From: Tetrahymena thermophila SB210
Lineage: Eukaryota; Ciliophora; Oligohymenophorea; Hymenostomatida; Tetrahymenidae
DNA length: 64,000 nt
NCBI RefSeq assembly: GCF_000189635.1
Contig: NW_002476417.1
Span: 186,001 to 250,000, forward strand
Direction: 5' to 3'
Shown here: positions 24,874-39,400 of the stretch, in pieces
Layout: each line of letters opens with the position of its first letter
Position numbering within the stretch: the stretch's first letter is position 1
Made by a program: the position numbers and the translations under genes
Notes under the pieces: model-generated
What the model was told of the DNA's origin: nothing
The model's input: the letters and a program-made list of their open reading frames with translations, nothing else
The model's database searches: none

Positions 24874-27800
24874 TCAAGCAATAGGTTTTATTAAGATTGG
24901 ATTAGTATCCAATTTAAAAAAGATCTCTTCAGATGAGAAGATCTTATCGAACATACTGAGAATAAATTTTCTGCTTTCATGATTAAATTTATAAAAATCA
25001 AGCATTAAGATTACATTAAAGAATACATTTTTATCTTCAAAAATCTTTGGATTTTTCTTAGCTATTTTTTTAATATCCCAAATAGCCTTTCTGTAAGTGA
25101 AACCATTACTCAGCAGAGCAACATTTTATAATAATATATTCTCATCTTCTCCTATTTATAATTCTTTTTGGTGAGCATTGAATTTATCCCAATACTCATT
25201 TTAGTCAGGCCAGTAAGTTCTTTAACCTTCATTGTGTATATTTCTAATATTGAAGAATTATCTCATATTATTCGGCATTGTAATCCATCCTTAATTTAAA
25301 AAAATAAATTATAAATATATATATATAAAAATATTTATTTTATAATTAAATGAAGTTACCTAAATTTTAATTCCAGTGAGAAATCCACTCTTACTTTTCT
25401 AGCTCAATTCTTCCTTATTCTGTATTTGCTATCATGTTTAAGATGTAAAGACAAGTTCCTCTAAGAGATAATATTTCACTTTATTCTGCAAATGTAACTA
25501 GGTGGTCTATTAACTTCATATTTTTCATTTTTTTAATACCTTCTTTGCAGTAGCAAATATTTCCAATAACCCATAAAGATGCTCTTTTATTCATGATATT
25601 TTCTTTTGGGTTTTTTATGCTTTCAAAGCAGTTTTCTATTATTTTATTTTCCAGAAGCATCTTTTAGCCTTGTTTTGTTTTAACTAATTCCCCATAGAAA
25701 TGTAAAGGAATTTTTTGCTAGTTTAAACGATTGTTCTCTCCCATTTTCATAAACAAACGTATTTATCTTAACTTAATAGTATTTTGATTCTCATCTTAAT
25801 CAAATATTAAGTTAATACCTCCTTTATTAATAATTATTTGTTTATTTTAGAATTTAGAGAATTGACTTTTATCTTTAAAGTCAAATTTTAAGTGAGTCAC
25901 ACATGGTTCAGCCTGGTAATTGCATTATTTATCTAAATAATTCTAAACAAAATTTTTTTTTTAACTATTAGAATAATTATAATCTTTCATTTACCTTTCC
26001 AACTTGAAGACTGAAGTTAATTTAAAATTTATCGTCAATTGGAATTTTGTATTTTTCTGGATGGAGATATGTAGAGTATGGGTCAGGAGTTCCAACAAGT
26101 ATGAATTAGTTAATATTTTCTTACCCTTAGTATTCAATCTATACCATAAATTGGATAGTGTCTTTACAATCAGCTGTATTGAAACCTATTATCATAATCC
26201 AAGGCATACGATGGATGAAACCAAGAGTAAGGAGTGAGTTCTAAGGGTTATTTAAGATATCAGGGAATCTGTAAACATTTGGTTCTTCATAGTCTTAAAT
26301 ATAGTCTAAGGCATTCAATAAACATATTTCTATTTTGTTAACATAATCTAAATTCAACTACTCCCTCCATCTTTACATTTACTCTTCTACCCAATTTTAT
26401 TGCTCACTCATTTTAGATAAATATTCAAACCCTATATCGCTACTCAAAAGAGTCATCAAAAATGAATCTCCTTCCTCACCAAGATCTTATAAACAGGGCT
26501 GTTTCTTCAAAAACTCCATAAGGTATTATTTTTCTTATATAACTTCTTTGGCCACACTAAGAGCCTTCATTCTGATATCTTCATTCTAGTTTATATCAAG
26601 TTTTTGGGCTATAAGCTCTATTCCCCACTTCTAAAAATCTAAAAAAAATTGATTGGTTTTAAAAAAATTATAATATCTACAGCTTTAAAATTTAAAAAAA
26701 TAAGTAAGTAACTTACCTATAAATTCACTTCTGTTTAAAAGACTAAGAAGTTCTAAACATGATTTTTAAAGGTTAATAGAACCTTTTTCTAAACAGAACT
26801 GAAGGAATTCTCTAGATTTATTTTCTTTTCCATAATCAAGACAATATAAAATGATATTTAAGATATGATCTCTTTTCCCTTTATCTTTAGTAACATAATT
26901 TTTGAGAGTATCCCAAATTTTTGCTTCTTCTAATAGTTTTTGACCTTATTTAATTTTGGAGAATAGACCAATCCAACTGATGTATTCTCTGATCATTTTC
27001 TCATTAAATTCAGAAGGTTTCAGAAGCTATGTTGCTTCATGCTTTATATCATAGTTGTAATCGCTAACTAAGATATGATATAGTTCTCCCATAAAGCTTC
27101 TGCTAATGCAAATTAGCTCGCTTGGAGGAGTGGTTAAAATATAGGCGCCTTAATTTTTAAATAGCACAAAGTTTATTTTATTTCATAAGAAGAAATAAAT
27201 ATAATATTTTATTACCTTCTTATCCAATTTTTAATAAATTTTATATGAGCAAGTAACCAACCTTGGCCTAAATAAAGTTACTTTCCTTCCATTCCAAAGA
27301 AATGAATTGCTTTTAGTGAGGATGGAAATATGGAAGAAGCTTTTTAAGTAATCTATTTTTAAGATCACTGAATTTGCTTTAGAAATAGGTTTATACTATT
27401 TCTAAAATAGAATTCCAATTCCACTACTAACTGTCTTTTTAAATATTTGTATCAGATAAAAGCTTATCAAAATTTAGGTCATCAGATTCTGTTTCGTTTT
27501 AAAATTTAATTTTCCCCATGGTTTGTTTGTTGATCCTATGAGATGGAAGCCCTAGCTTTAAATAATTTTTTTAATTAATTTAAAAAAAATATTTTTATGT
27601 TAAAAAAAATTATCAGATAAATGTGTTTCTTTTTTGTAATATTCTATTTTACCTAAGTTGTTAGATAAAATTTTTCACACAAATACATGAATTTCGAATG
27701 AACAGTCTTTTTGTTTTTTTTGTTGCTATCAAAAACATAATTGCCCATGATACTCAGTATATTGCTAGAACAAGCCTTTAAATCTGTTAACTGTTCGTTG

Positions 27801-29413
27801 CATTAATTAGCAGCAGAAATTAAGAAATCAGTGTACTTAGAGCAGTTTGGAAGTAAATTAAACATTAAAGTTGTTAATTACTTAAGCAATTCTTAAGCTC
27901 TTAGTGATTTTTTTTCATCTTCTAAGCCACTAAGCTCTATTAAAAGACTAAATAAATCGCAATCGAGGAGTAATTAAATTAAAATCATCAAATAGTAATT
28001 TAAGAAGTGCTAAACTGTTAAAGAATTTCCTTAGCATTCTTTTCCTCCTAAAGCCAAAAGCTCTCCTAAGATATCATAAATAGCATTCCTAATTTTCTCA
28101 TGAATAGGGTGTCTGAGGGCCTAAACTAAAGACTTCATGGCTATGCGCTAATTACCTTTTTACATTCAAATATTACATTTTAATTATATCATTTTTAAGT
28201 TAAATAAATAATAATTTAATATACAATTAATTCTTATATTATTCTAACAATATTAAAACATTTAATTTTAAATATGACAAAAATTACCTAAATAAATGAG
28301 ACCCTTCCATGTTTTTAATATAGTAATGAGAGCTTTTTTAGCAAGCTAAAGTTTTCTGTCAAATGCTTCTATTTCCTTTTTATATTCTTCATCTAATTAT
28401 TGTCTTGGTTTTGTTTTTGTAGGACAATCAATATCAGTAAAAATACCAAATATCTTTGAGAAATCTAGATAAGCTCTAATTAAATTTCTATATTCAGGGT
28501 CATTCAATAAAAAGAGTAAAGATTAAATAATAGCATCTGATTAAGATTCAAGATTTGGGTCTATTATACTGTCAGTTAGTAACTTAATACCACCAGACCA
28601 AGCACATTATTATGGGTTTCCCATGGCAAGTTTTCTTACGATTTCAATAGATACACTTTTATATTACTCATCAGCACCTTCTGCAAAAGCGACTAAAGAA
28701 TTGGCTAATAGTTTAGGGAATGTTTTGGGAGAAATTTCTATCCATCTCTTAATAAATTTTAAAGCTTGATCGATTTCCTGCTGCTAACTTTATTAGTTTG
28801 AGTAATTACGACTATCAGGATTTATTTCTCTTTCAAGAGTTCGAGCAATAAATATGGGTATATTATATTGAATATACTGCAAAGCAAATTTTTCAGATAC
28901 AAATATCAAGCGAAACAATTTGATTGTGTTCTATCTTAAATGAGGGCGTATTTCTATCATAAATTATCGAATGATATTAATGATGCTTCCTTCCTCGTTG
29001 TAAAAACTGTTTAGCTAAGATGATTACATTTCACTTAATTTCTTTACTGTATTTACTAATTCCTGGAGTAAATATGCCTTATTTTCATTGTAAACCTGTG
29101 TTCCTTTATTTTATGCAAAGAAAAGAATCAACCTAAGAGCTTCTTAAACTAATTCCTACTCTGTAAGATGTTATCTTCTCTCTTGAATATTACTCATTTT
29201 AATCTTGCAAAACAAAAATACTATTTATAATAAATTATTAATAAGATTTTTACTATTAAATAATCAATTAAATTCCTTAATATTCTATTAAACTTATGAT
29301 TTATTTAATATTTAATATCATTAATATATATAAAATGATCTCTATTGAGTAATAACAGTAATATTTATTTAATCTGATAAATTTTGGTAAGATATATTTA
29401 AAAAGTAAAAAGG
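24802..29413. repeat. Segmental duplication, copy B (Rictor block)
   Basis: Second copy of the 4.6-kb block at 18203-22826, same orientation, about 6.6 kb away. Exons are highly similar; introns and flanks differ more in length and sequence. Confidence 0.88.
24874..29197 (-). CDS. RICTOR: Rictor (TORC2 scaffold subunit), copy B
   Basis: Minus-strand exons 29197-28288, 28155-27653, 27555-27216, 27148-26717, 26638-25995, 25942-25360, 25289-24874; 1275 aa, TGA 24874-24876. Same domain order as copy A. Exons 2-7 are identical in length to copy A (503, 340, 432, 644, 583, 416 nt); exon 1 is 24 nt shorter because eight residues near the N-terminus are missing. All reading frames are intact and most differences I read are silent or conservative, so both copies look functional. 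Introns differ (132, 97, 67, 78, 52, 70 nt against 122, 86, 65, 115, 52, 54). Two Rictors could give two TORC2 assemblies; this is inference. Confidence 0.93.
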
Positions 29414-29561
29414 AGTATTAAAAACTATTTTATCATTTAAATAAATAATTAAAAAAATATTTATTGTAAAAAAGTATTCTTTTATAATTATTTTTTTTTA
29501 ATTTATAATTTTTACTATTTTAATTTTTTTTAAATATAAAAAATAAATAAAATATTTATAT
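29198..29561. other. Intergenic spacer
   Basis: Upstream of Rictor B and downstream of delta-tubulin. The first ~215 bp are shared with the upstream region of Rictor A. Confidence 0.6.
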
Positions 29562-31363
29562 TCATTTTAAGTTAGAGTAATTATCATATATATTATCGAG
29601 AGTAAGTAATGCTTCTTCAAAATCAGCCTTTTCCATTCCATATTAATAATATGAGTGAAGATAAGCACTTGCTTTAAATTTAGAATAAGCAGTTTCATTT
29701 ATATTTTAAATAACATTTGCAATTGTTGATCTATTGGCTACTGTTAGCATCATTTTATTATCACAAGAATCTTTGAGCTTATATTCAATAAATTCATAGT
29801 TAAAGCAATCAGGATTCCATTTGACAGGGTTAAATGTTTAATGCATTTTTTTGTCTATTGATTTTAAAGCAGACTCATTACCCTTGATTGACTATATTTT
29901 TTTAAAAGAACAAATTAAGCCTAATTAAAGAAAGATTTAAACTAAAATGCTTACTTTGGTTACATCAAAACTTCTAAAAATTGTCTGAACAGACAGCGAT
30001 ACATCTTTGATTTGTTCTTTATTTCCTTTTAACAAATTCTCTATTTCATTTACTTCTGACTCCTTTGTCGAAATATTCTAAGTAATAAAGTTATCTTCTA
30101 TATTTACTTAGCTCAAAACGCTGTCAATAACTTTTTCCCAATGGCAATCAGGTCCTGTACTTAATGTCTTATTGAAATAGTAAGGAGTCGAAAATACTTC
30201 TACAAACTAAATTAAAAAAAATTTAAATTATTTTCAAAAATATTAATAAACCTTTATTTACTTTAAAATCATCCATAGGTGCTGCATCCAGTAAAATATC
30301 AAAATAAAATCTATCAAAATTAGAATAATCGTTCAGCTTAAGTAAGTTAAATAAATTAGAAGCAATATATTAGTTTATGTTAGTTAAATCTATAGCCTTT
30401 TCAACAGAAGAACTTTGTTTAAAAAGAAGGTTTTAGTTATTTATTTATTTTTAAATAAAATTAAAAAATTGTACCTTCTTGCAAGATTAAGATAGGAGTT
30501 GACTTTATCGTTTTAGAAATAAATAATGCAATCTGAATATTTTTATAGGTGTGCAAGAGACAAAGCACAATTATAATGCTGTAAAGTTGTTTCACCTGAT
30601 TTATGAGGGAAAACAACTGTATTTATTATTTAAATATCAGAAAATAAATCTCTAAATTCTTCAATCAATCGACTTCCAAGTCCACTTCCTGTTCCTCCGC
30701 CTAAACTACTAATCATATGTATTCCCATGCAATAATCGATTTTTTCAATTTCCTTTCTCATGATATCAATTAAATTTTCTAAAATTTAAGTATTTTCCTT
30801 AAGCATTTACTAAGAAGGAATTATCTATTAAATAACAATAGGTGAATTTTTATAAAAATATATATTTTCAATAATTCTTTTTTAAGTCTATTAATTTAGT
30901 TTAAATTATACATGGCTTAAAGAATTATGAGTATTACTTCTTGGTTATTTCCTTTTAGACCTATTTGCAACAAATCTGAATTATTGTTTAATGATGCAGT
31001 ATTTTAGCTTAATTGATATGGCTAACTTTCAGTGAATTTATTAAATGTTAAAGGTTTATTATTCTTTTTTACTTAGTTTTATAGTTTTTATTCATCCATA
31101 TACCCTAAGCTCCAGTTATTTCCTCTTCCATGTTGAAAAAAGAGTACATTTTTAGGATCGATATTATAATATTTTTTTCTATTTTCTATTAAAGGCTTTA
31201 TAATCTTAGGTTCTGTGTCAATATGAATTGAATGAAAAGTATTTTAATCTGAATTCTTCAAATAAGTGTCTTCATAATTATGTGAAGTACTTTCGAAATA
31301 GTCAATTAGTTATAATCCGATTTAGTTTCCACATTAACCTATATCTATTAATAGAGAACCCAT
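29562..31363 (-). CDS. TUBD1: Delta-tubulin
   Basis: Minus-strand exons 31363-30938, 30887-30475, 30412-30262, 30206-29955, 29891-29562; 523 aa, TGA 29562-29564. Tubulin landmarks: IGQCGNQIG near the N-terminus, HGRGNNWSLGY, and the GTP-binding glycine loop SLGGGTGSGLGSRL. Delta-type features are PHKSGETTLQHYNCALSLAHL and the C-terminal block AYLHSYYQYGMEKADFEEAL, which matches human delta-tubulin AYIHQYTKFGIEEEDF better than alpha or beta; the acidic alpha/beta tail is absent. Delta-tubulin is needed to build or keep the C tubule of basal-body triplets. It is about 70 residues longer than the human protein, mostly in a Q/N-rich insertion after residue 90. Intron 4 (29892-29954) is 63 nt and free of TGA, so it could also be read through; I treat it as an intron because it has a canonical donor and acceptor. 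Confidence 0.88.
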
Positions 31364-31924
31364 ATTAATCAATTGATAAATTAAAAATTTTATCTAATTT
31401 TAACTAATTTAAAAATTTATAAAAATTGAAATCTTTAAAGCTACTAAATCACTCTTTTTTTTTTGTAGGTAGAATATCTATCTATATTAAAAAACATTTT
31501 AAATCAAAAATAATAATTACAAAATATTATTTATTAAAACGTCAAATTATAAAAAATTTCATATTAAAGATATAAAATTAAAAAAAAATAGTTATCACCT
31601 TTTATTTTAAAATAGAACAATTAAACATAAGAAGTTGAAAATTAATAAATGAATTAATTTCAAAATTTACTATTGTTAAACAAATAAGAATTTTTTTTTT
31701 CAGTTTAAAAATATAAAATTTTTAGACAAAATAATCCATCAGTCAGTCAGTAAGTCACTAACATTGAATTTTACAAATTTTGATGACTTTAATTATAATT
31801 CAATATTTGCTAAGAATAATATTAAAATGTTTGAATTAGAAAAACGATTTTTATCTACCAAAATGTAAAATAAAAATTTCTTCAAATAATTAAAAATACA
31901 GATAGAATTTAAATTAATTTCATT
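31364..31924. other. Intergenic, nothing recognised
   Basis: AT-rich spacer between delta-tubulin start and the CDPK stop. Confidence 0.6.
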
Positions 31925-33889
<1,965 letters not shown>

Positions 33890-34798
33890 TTAATTATTTG
33901 TTCTAATTAGATTTATAGAAATTTCTTTGATATTATTGATGATAAAAATAAATAATCTAAAATTTATAATATTCACCAATAATAACTTTAAAGCAATTAT
34001 ACTTAAAAATTAATAAATTTATTCATTTATTTTTAAAAGTTTATAAAATGATAAATTTTTTTAAGTATAATTATCTGCAAGAAGGTAAATGAAATAAAAC
34101 TTACTTACTTAGATATATTTTTAAAATAAGTTTAAATTTAAAGATAATTGTTTATTTAAATCATAAAGTTATTTTTAAAGCAAATCTATATAGCTTGTGA
34201 AAAAATACTTAATATGTATGTACGATTAGCATTTATTCCTCAGATTCATTAAATAAATTTGAATTTAAATTAAAACTTTTTAAAAATAAATGTTTATTTT
34301 TTTAAAAAATTTAAAGATCAAATTAGATTATCAAAATGAATGATTTATATAATCAATAGAATTTTTATTTTTATACAAAAAAGATGTTTCAATCCTAAAT
34401 ACTTCTTATATTGAAAAAAGCAAGTAAATCATAAAAGACAGTGGTCAGCTAGATAGCTAGCAAGCAATTCTAAAAAACACACCCAAAATTAAAAAAAGAA
34501 TAGAACGAGCGGGAAACAGAAAAATAACAAATGAAATAAACAAAAATAAATTTAGCGTAATAAATTTTGAGTTAGTATATCTATCTATTGATATATTCTT
34601 ATTTATTATATTTTATTTATTTATTATTTTATTTTATCTCTGTTTATATTATTTCTATTTATTTCTTCTTATTTCATTAGTTTGTTTGTTTTATTGCTTT
34701 TTTTTTATTGCTTCTTTATTTTTTATTTTGCTTCTAATTTTGCTTTTATTTTTTAGTACTTTTTTGCTTAGTTTTCATATTCTTAATTAAAATTATTT
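33890..34798. other. Intergenic, simple-sequence T-rich tract
   Basis: AT-rich spacer upstream of the CDPK. Between about 34560 and 34790 it is made of degenerate TTTA/TTATT repeats on the plus strand. No gene seen. Confidence 0.55.
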
Positions 34799-35209
34799 TC
34801 ACATCACACATCTCGCGTTTTAAAATTATTTAAAATTATTAAAATTCATTAAAATTTAAAATTATTATTTTTAAAAACTTGTTTGAATCTCTTCTCTCTC
34901 TCTCTTAGTTTTAGAATCTCTTTATAAAGCGCGGGATCTCTCTTTACCCGACCCACCTTTTTTGTAGAGGATTACATAAAAATCATTGTTAGTGTGCTTG
35001 AAGTGAGCTACTATATTGTAGCAGAATTAAGGTTAAAAACTTGCACTACTAATGTGATCTTAGATGTATTTGGGCTCTACAAGATGGGATTTCTTCTAAA
35101 TAAAAATAAAATCCTCATTCAGTTTCATGATAGGATGTCCTACTTCGATTAAATTCATAATAGCTTTATCACTTTGTAAGTAATAATCGATTGCCTCTGC
35201 TTCTTCATC
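34799..35209 (-). other. Possible coding fragment or decayed gene
   Basis: A TGA-free frame of 137 codons bounded by TGA at 35210-35212 and 34799-34801. Its first ~85 codons look coding (DEEAEAIDYYLQSDKAIMNL, VGHPIMKLNEDFIFIQKK, CYNIVAHFKHTNNDFYVILY), with more GC and varied amino acids than its surroundings; the rest dissolves into a GA-repeat and AT-rich sequence. No good start is seen: the first in-frame ATG is internal. I do not recognise it. It may be an exon whose partners I missed, or a pseudogene. Confidence 0.35.
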
Positions 35210-35720
35210 TCATCTTCTACTTTAGTCATAAGCTGAATTTGATATTTTGAAATGCAGGATGTATCTAGAAAAACCTAGTACATTCAAAGTGAATTCCTAA
35301 AAGGATCGAGTTTAAAGGTAATTCATTTAACTGTCATTACAAAAATCATCAATCTTAAGACTAATATCAGCAAAGATGAATAATAAAAAACTTTAAGGGA
35401 GTGGTTAGTTAGCTGCATGTTGGAGAGTTAACTAAATTTAAAAACTTTTAAAATGAAGAAGACAATAGAGCTACTATGAATTTGGTGTCTTTTTAAACAT
35501 TCGACCAAGCAACGAAACGATTAGCGGACTTATTTTTATTTCAAAATATTAAGATTTTTTATCTCTTTAATATTTATTTATCAATTTATTAATTAAATTA
35601 TTTATTTATTTATTTAAGATTTCTCTTTTTCTTATTTTTTCAAATTTCAAATTTCCCTCTAATTTTTATTTAATAATTAAAATTATCATTATATTTTTGC
35701 TCATGATAATATTAATCACC
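35210..35720. other. Spacer with weak ORF fragments
   Basis: Contains a plus-strand TGA-free frame from 35379 (including NEEDNRATMNLVSFQTFDQ) that resembles coding sequence but has no clear start, stop or family. Otherwise nothing seen before the tRNA. Confidence 0.35.
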
Positions 35721-35792
35721 GGTTCTATAGTATAGCGGTTAGTACTGGGGACTCTAAATCCCTTGACCTGGGTTCGAATCCCAGTAGGACCT
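35721..35792 (+). tRNA. trnQ-CUA: tRNA-Gln with CUA anticodon (decodes UAG)
   Basis: 72-nt cloverleaf: acceptor GGTTCTA pairing with TAGGACC, D-stem GTAT/GTAC, anticodon stem GGGGA/TCCCT with loop CTCTAAA (U33, anticodon CTA), T-arm CTGGG-TTCGAAT-CCCAG, discriminator T. No intron, CCA not encoded. It reads UAG; in ciliates with this code it is charged with glutamine, consistent with all the in-frame TAG codons here. The internal A and B boxes for Pol III are intact. Confidence 0.96.
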
Positions 35793-35796
35793 TTTT
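35792..35796 (+). terminator. RNA polymerase III T-run terminator
   Basis: Five T residues directly after the acceptor stem of the tRNA. Confidence 0.75.
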
Positions 35797-36445
35797 ATTT
35801 GTTAATTTTTCTAAATAAAAAATATTAAATAAAAATTATTGAAGTTGTTTAAAGGTTATTTAATGTCTTAAAATAAATTATTGATAAAATTATTTCAGAA
35901 AGCAAAAATTACATACTAAGCACAAGATATATATATATATAAATAAAATAGAAGTTAATAAAATTTAAAATTAAAAAAATCACACAAATAGTTATTTTAG
36001 TTTAATAGATAAAAAATTTAGTTTTTTTAATTGAGATAAAAAGGTTAAATAATCTAATTAGTTAATATTTATAAGAAGATATTTGGCAATAATAAATTTC
36101 TTGATAAATAAATTAATTTTATTTACTTAATGAATAATTAATTTAAAAAATTAAAAAAATCCTTGTCGATGCATTAATTTTTAAAATAAATAAATACATC
36201 GTTCTGAAAAAATATTGAAATTAATTAATTTTTATTTCTTTAGAGATAGTCTTATAAAAAATAAATTTATTCTAAACAGAAATAATATTAAAATTTACAA
36301 AAAGAAAAAAAATATTAAAAAAAAATCACTTTTCCAAAAATAAATAAGAAAGCTCTTAATTAATTTTAGCAAAAATAAAATATTTATTATTCATTTAATA
36401 AAAAAAGTAAATAAAAAAAACATAAATTATTCAATTAAGCAAATA
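35797..36445. other. Intergenic, nothing recognised
   Basis: AT-rich spacer between the tRNA and the 3' end of the propeller/cadherin-like gene; includes an (AT)n run near 35930. Confidence 0.6.
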
Positions 36446-39400
36446 TCATTCTTCATATTGTGAATGCTTCTTTTAATGTATGTTGCTCATATTGTTATTG
36501 ATTTCTAAGGCTGATTAATCATTAATATTTAATTGATCTTAGGTTATATCGTGGTCCAATTTCTCAGGTTTATACTTTGAAATGCTTTCGTCTGCGAGCT
36601 TTTAGACATTAGTCTCATCCAAATTTGTTGTATTTTCGTTTTTATTCTGCATAAGTTAATCACGCCTAGTAGATGCTTAGTCATCAGGGCGGTAAGAGTT
36701 AAAGTCAACTATATTAGTCATACTTACCTATTCTGATTTTTCTCTTTAAGATTTAGTCTAATTATTAAAAAAGATTATTGAAAAAATTAATTAATTATAT
36801 AAATCATTATTTAATTTACAATTATTTCGCTAGATTATTACTTTTAGTTTTCAAGAAAACGTTAAGAAGTTTATTTGTTAGTAATTTTAAATTAACTATA
36901 AATCATATTTTCTTTTCTATCTTCCTTATAATCAGTTTAATCGATTGCTTTTGACTTAAAAAGAGAATCATCTAAAGAATTGATTTCATAAAGATCTTTT
37001 TAATTTATTTATTAATCTTTGATTTCTTCTGGATCAACTTCATCAGCTATTTTAAGCTAAAATTGTTGCACAATATATTCATTTTCATTATAGACACGTA
37101 TTAAAAGGTCATCAATATCGTGATTGGCCGGTATTCCTTCAAGTATAATGACTCCATTTCTCATTTCGAAATTCATCCAGCTTGGTAAACTTTTATTTTT
37201 TTACAGGCATAGCTTGACATATTAAATTCCCAACAATTTTCTTATCCACATGATATAAGATTCCTTAATAAGTCTTTTGTATAAAATTTTAAATTACTTC
37301 ATGAAATTAAATTAATTTTATAGTGAAAACATATTTTTAATTATATATTTGAAGAGTGTAATTAAAATTTTATAAAATCTTACTAGAAGGCTTCTACAGA
37401 GTGGATTTCATGAAATTAAAGATGAATAGACTCGCCAACACATGGATATAAGAAAAATGGATCATAATCAACTAATCCGTAGCAATCAGCTATCAACATA
37501 TTTTTAATTAGATGTATATTTATTCTAAAATTTCTAACATAGCCTAGATTTTAAGCCTTATCTGTTATAATGCCCAAATCAAAAAACACCTATTTATTTA
37601 TTTATAAAATGAATAATTAAAATGTTATAATCCATACATTTTTAATACCTCTTTTATCATCTCATCCTTCAAAACTACTTTTGGGAATGGAAGAAGCTGC
37701 ATGTTTTTATTTTACCTCTTCTCATGAATAACTTAAACGTATGCTTTATACCAATCATTTTTTGTATAGGAAAATGTTTCTATAGCATAGTCTTTCATAT
37801 ATCGGTAGGCTGCATTTGTTTTTTCATCTATAGTAAGGAAATATCTGGATACAATTGCTTTAAAGCAAATATAAAATCTACTATCTCTATCTTTGTATTC
37901 TTTAATTTCATCTTTTACAGAATACTGCTTATTTTCAATTTTATATTTTATATCCATAGAAACGCATTCTCTGAATATTTTTCCATACCTTATAGAGCCA
38001 TCATCATTCATGTATAGTCTTTAATACTTTGAAAAAAATCAATTAAAGTAAATAATAAAATTAGTTGAATTTATTAAATTAAACATATAAAATAAATGTT
38101 TTTATTTTACCATATGAGGAATAATCATCCTATTCTTAGTATGAATGATTGAAGTATATGGTGTAACATCAATTTTAGGATTTCTTAAAAGTTTTTATCT
38201 TTTAACTTTTCTTAGATTGTTTATTGCTTATGATTTTGTGATATCTTACTCTTCAAATTTTATGGATTCTTAACTTTCTATCTTAAAAAACTTTTTTTCA
38301 TTTTAATCGTTTCTGGAAGGAATTTGATTATTATTTGATAATCTATTTGCGTTTTCTCTGAATATCTAAAATATTAATCTAGCCTTTAGAAGATCGTTTC
38401 CAACAACAGTAAACGTTTTTATAAAATATTTATTAACTAAAGCTATTTCTGGGGAGTAAGTTGTTTACTTTTTTAAAATCACATTAAAGATTTGATATTT
38501 ATATTAAAAAACTCCAAGAATAGCTATTACTGGACCGAAAACTTAAACCAAAAGATTAAAAACGTATACGAAAGGAAGACCATTCATGATTATATAAAAA
38601 TCTTAGTATGTATAGGTATATCCATCAGTAGCATTCACTCTTAAGTAAAATGTCTATCCATATTGTGAAGTAGTTGCGGAACCATAAAATTTGATTGTAT
38701 TTTTATCAAACTACAACCAAAAATCACTAGGTAGTGGAATATAAGAACCTCCTTTCTATAAGAAAGCAGAATATTACAATGTAACTGTGGATGCACACTA
38801 AAAGCTAGATGATGAAAACTAAAAATTCAATGCAGTAGCTATGTCTAATATACTTCCGGGAAACCAATTATTAATTTAGGATTATAAAGTTTCACCTATC
38901 AAATAATAAATAAAATTATTTATAAATATATAAATCTTAAAAATTAAAAAACATTTATTTAATTTTTATTGATAAATAAATAAGTTCATATCTAATTAGC
39001 TCACTATTTACTATCTCAGCTATCATATTAATGTGTTTTATACATAATTCATATCAATGGTGGAATTAGAGGGGAAAATTTTATGATAAAAACGATGAGT
39101 TTTATAAAATATAAGAATTTAATTTTTTTTCAAAAGTTTTGTAAAATTATCAAAAAAAGATGTTAAATATTTAATCTATAAAATCTTTTATTTTTGAGCT
39201 TTTGGAATCTAATTATATAAGATTAATTTTAACTAATTCTTAATCAAATTTTTGCAAAATATTTTGGATAATTATATTTTCTGAATAAAATTTTGGTTTT
39301 CAATTTTCAATTTAAATTTGAAAAGGTGTGAATATATATCAGTTTATCTGCTAATAAATAACTGGTAATCAGTGATAAAATAGATATTTTTTTTTATGAA

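Noticed and set aside
37724-38017. Plus-strand 97-codon ORF
   Set aside because: It is antisense to exon 11 of the propeller/cadherin-like gene, whose frame and phases are consistent.
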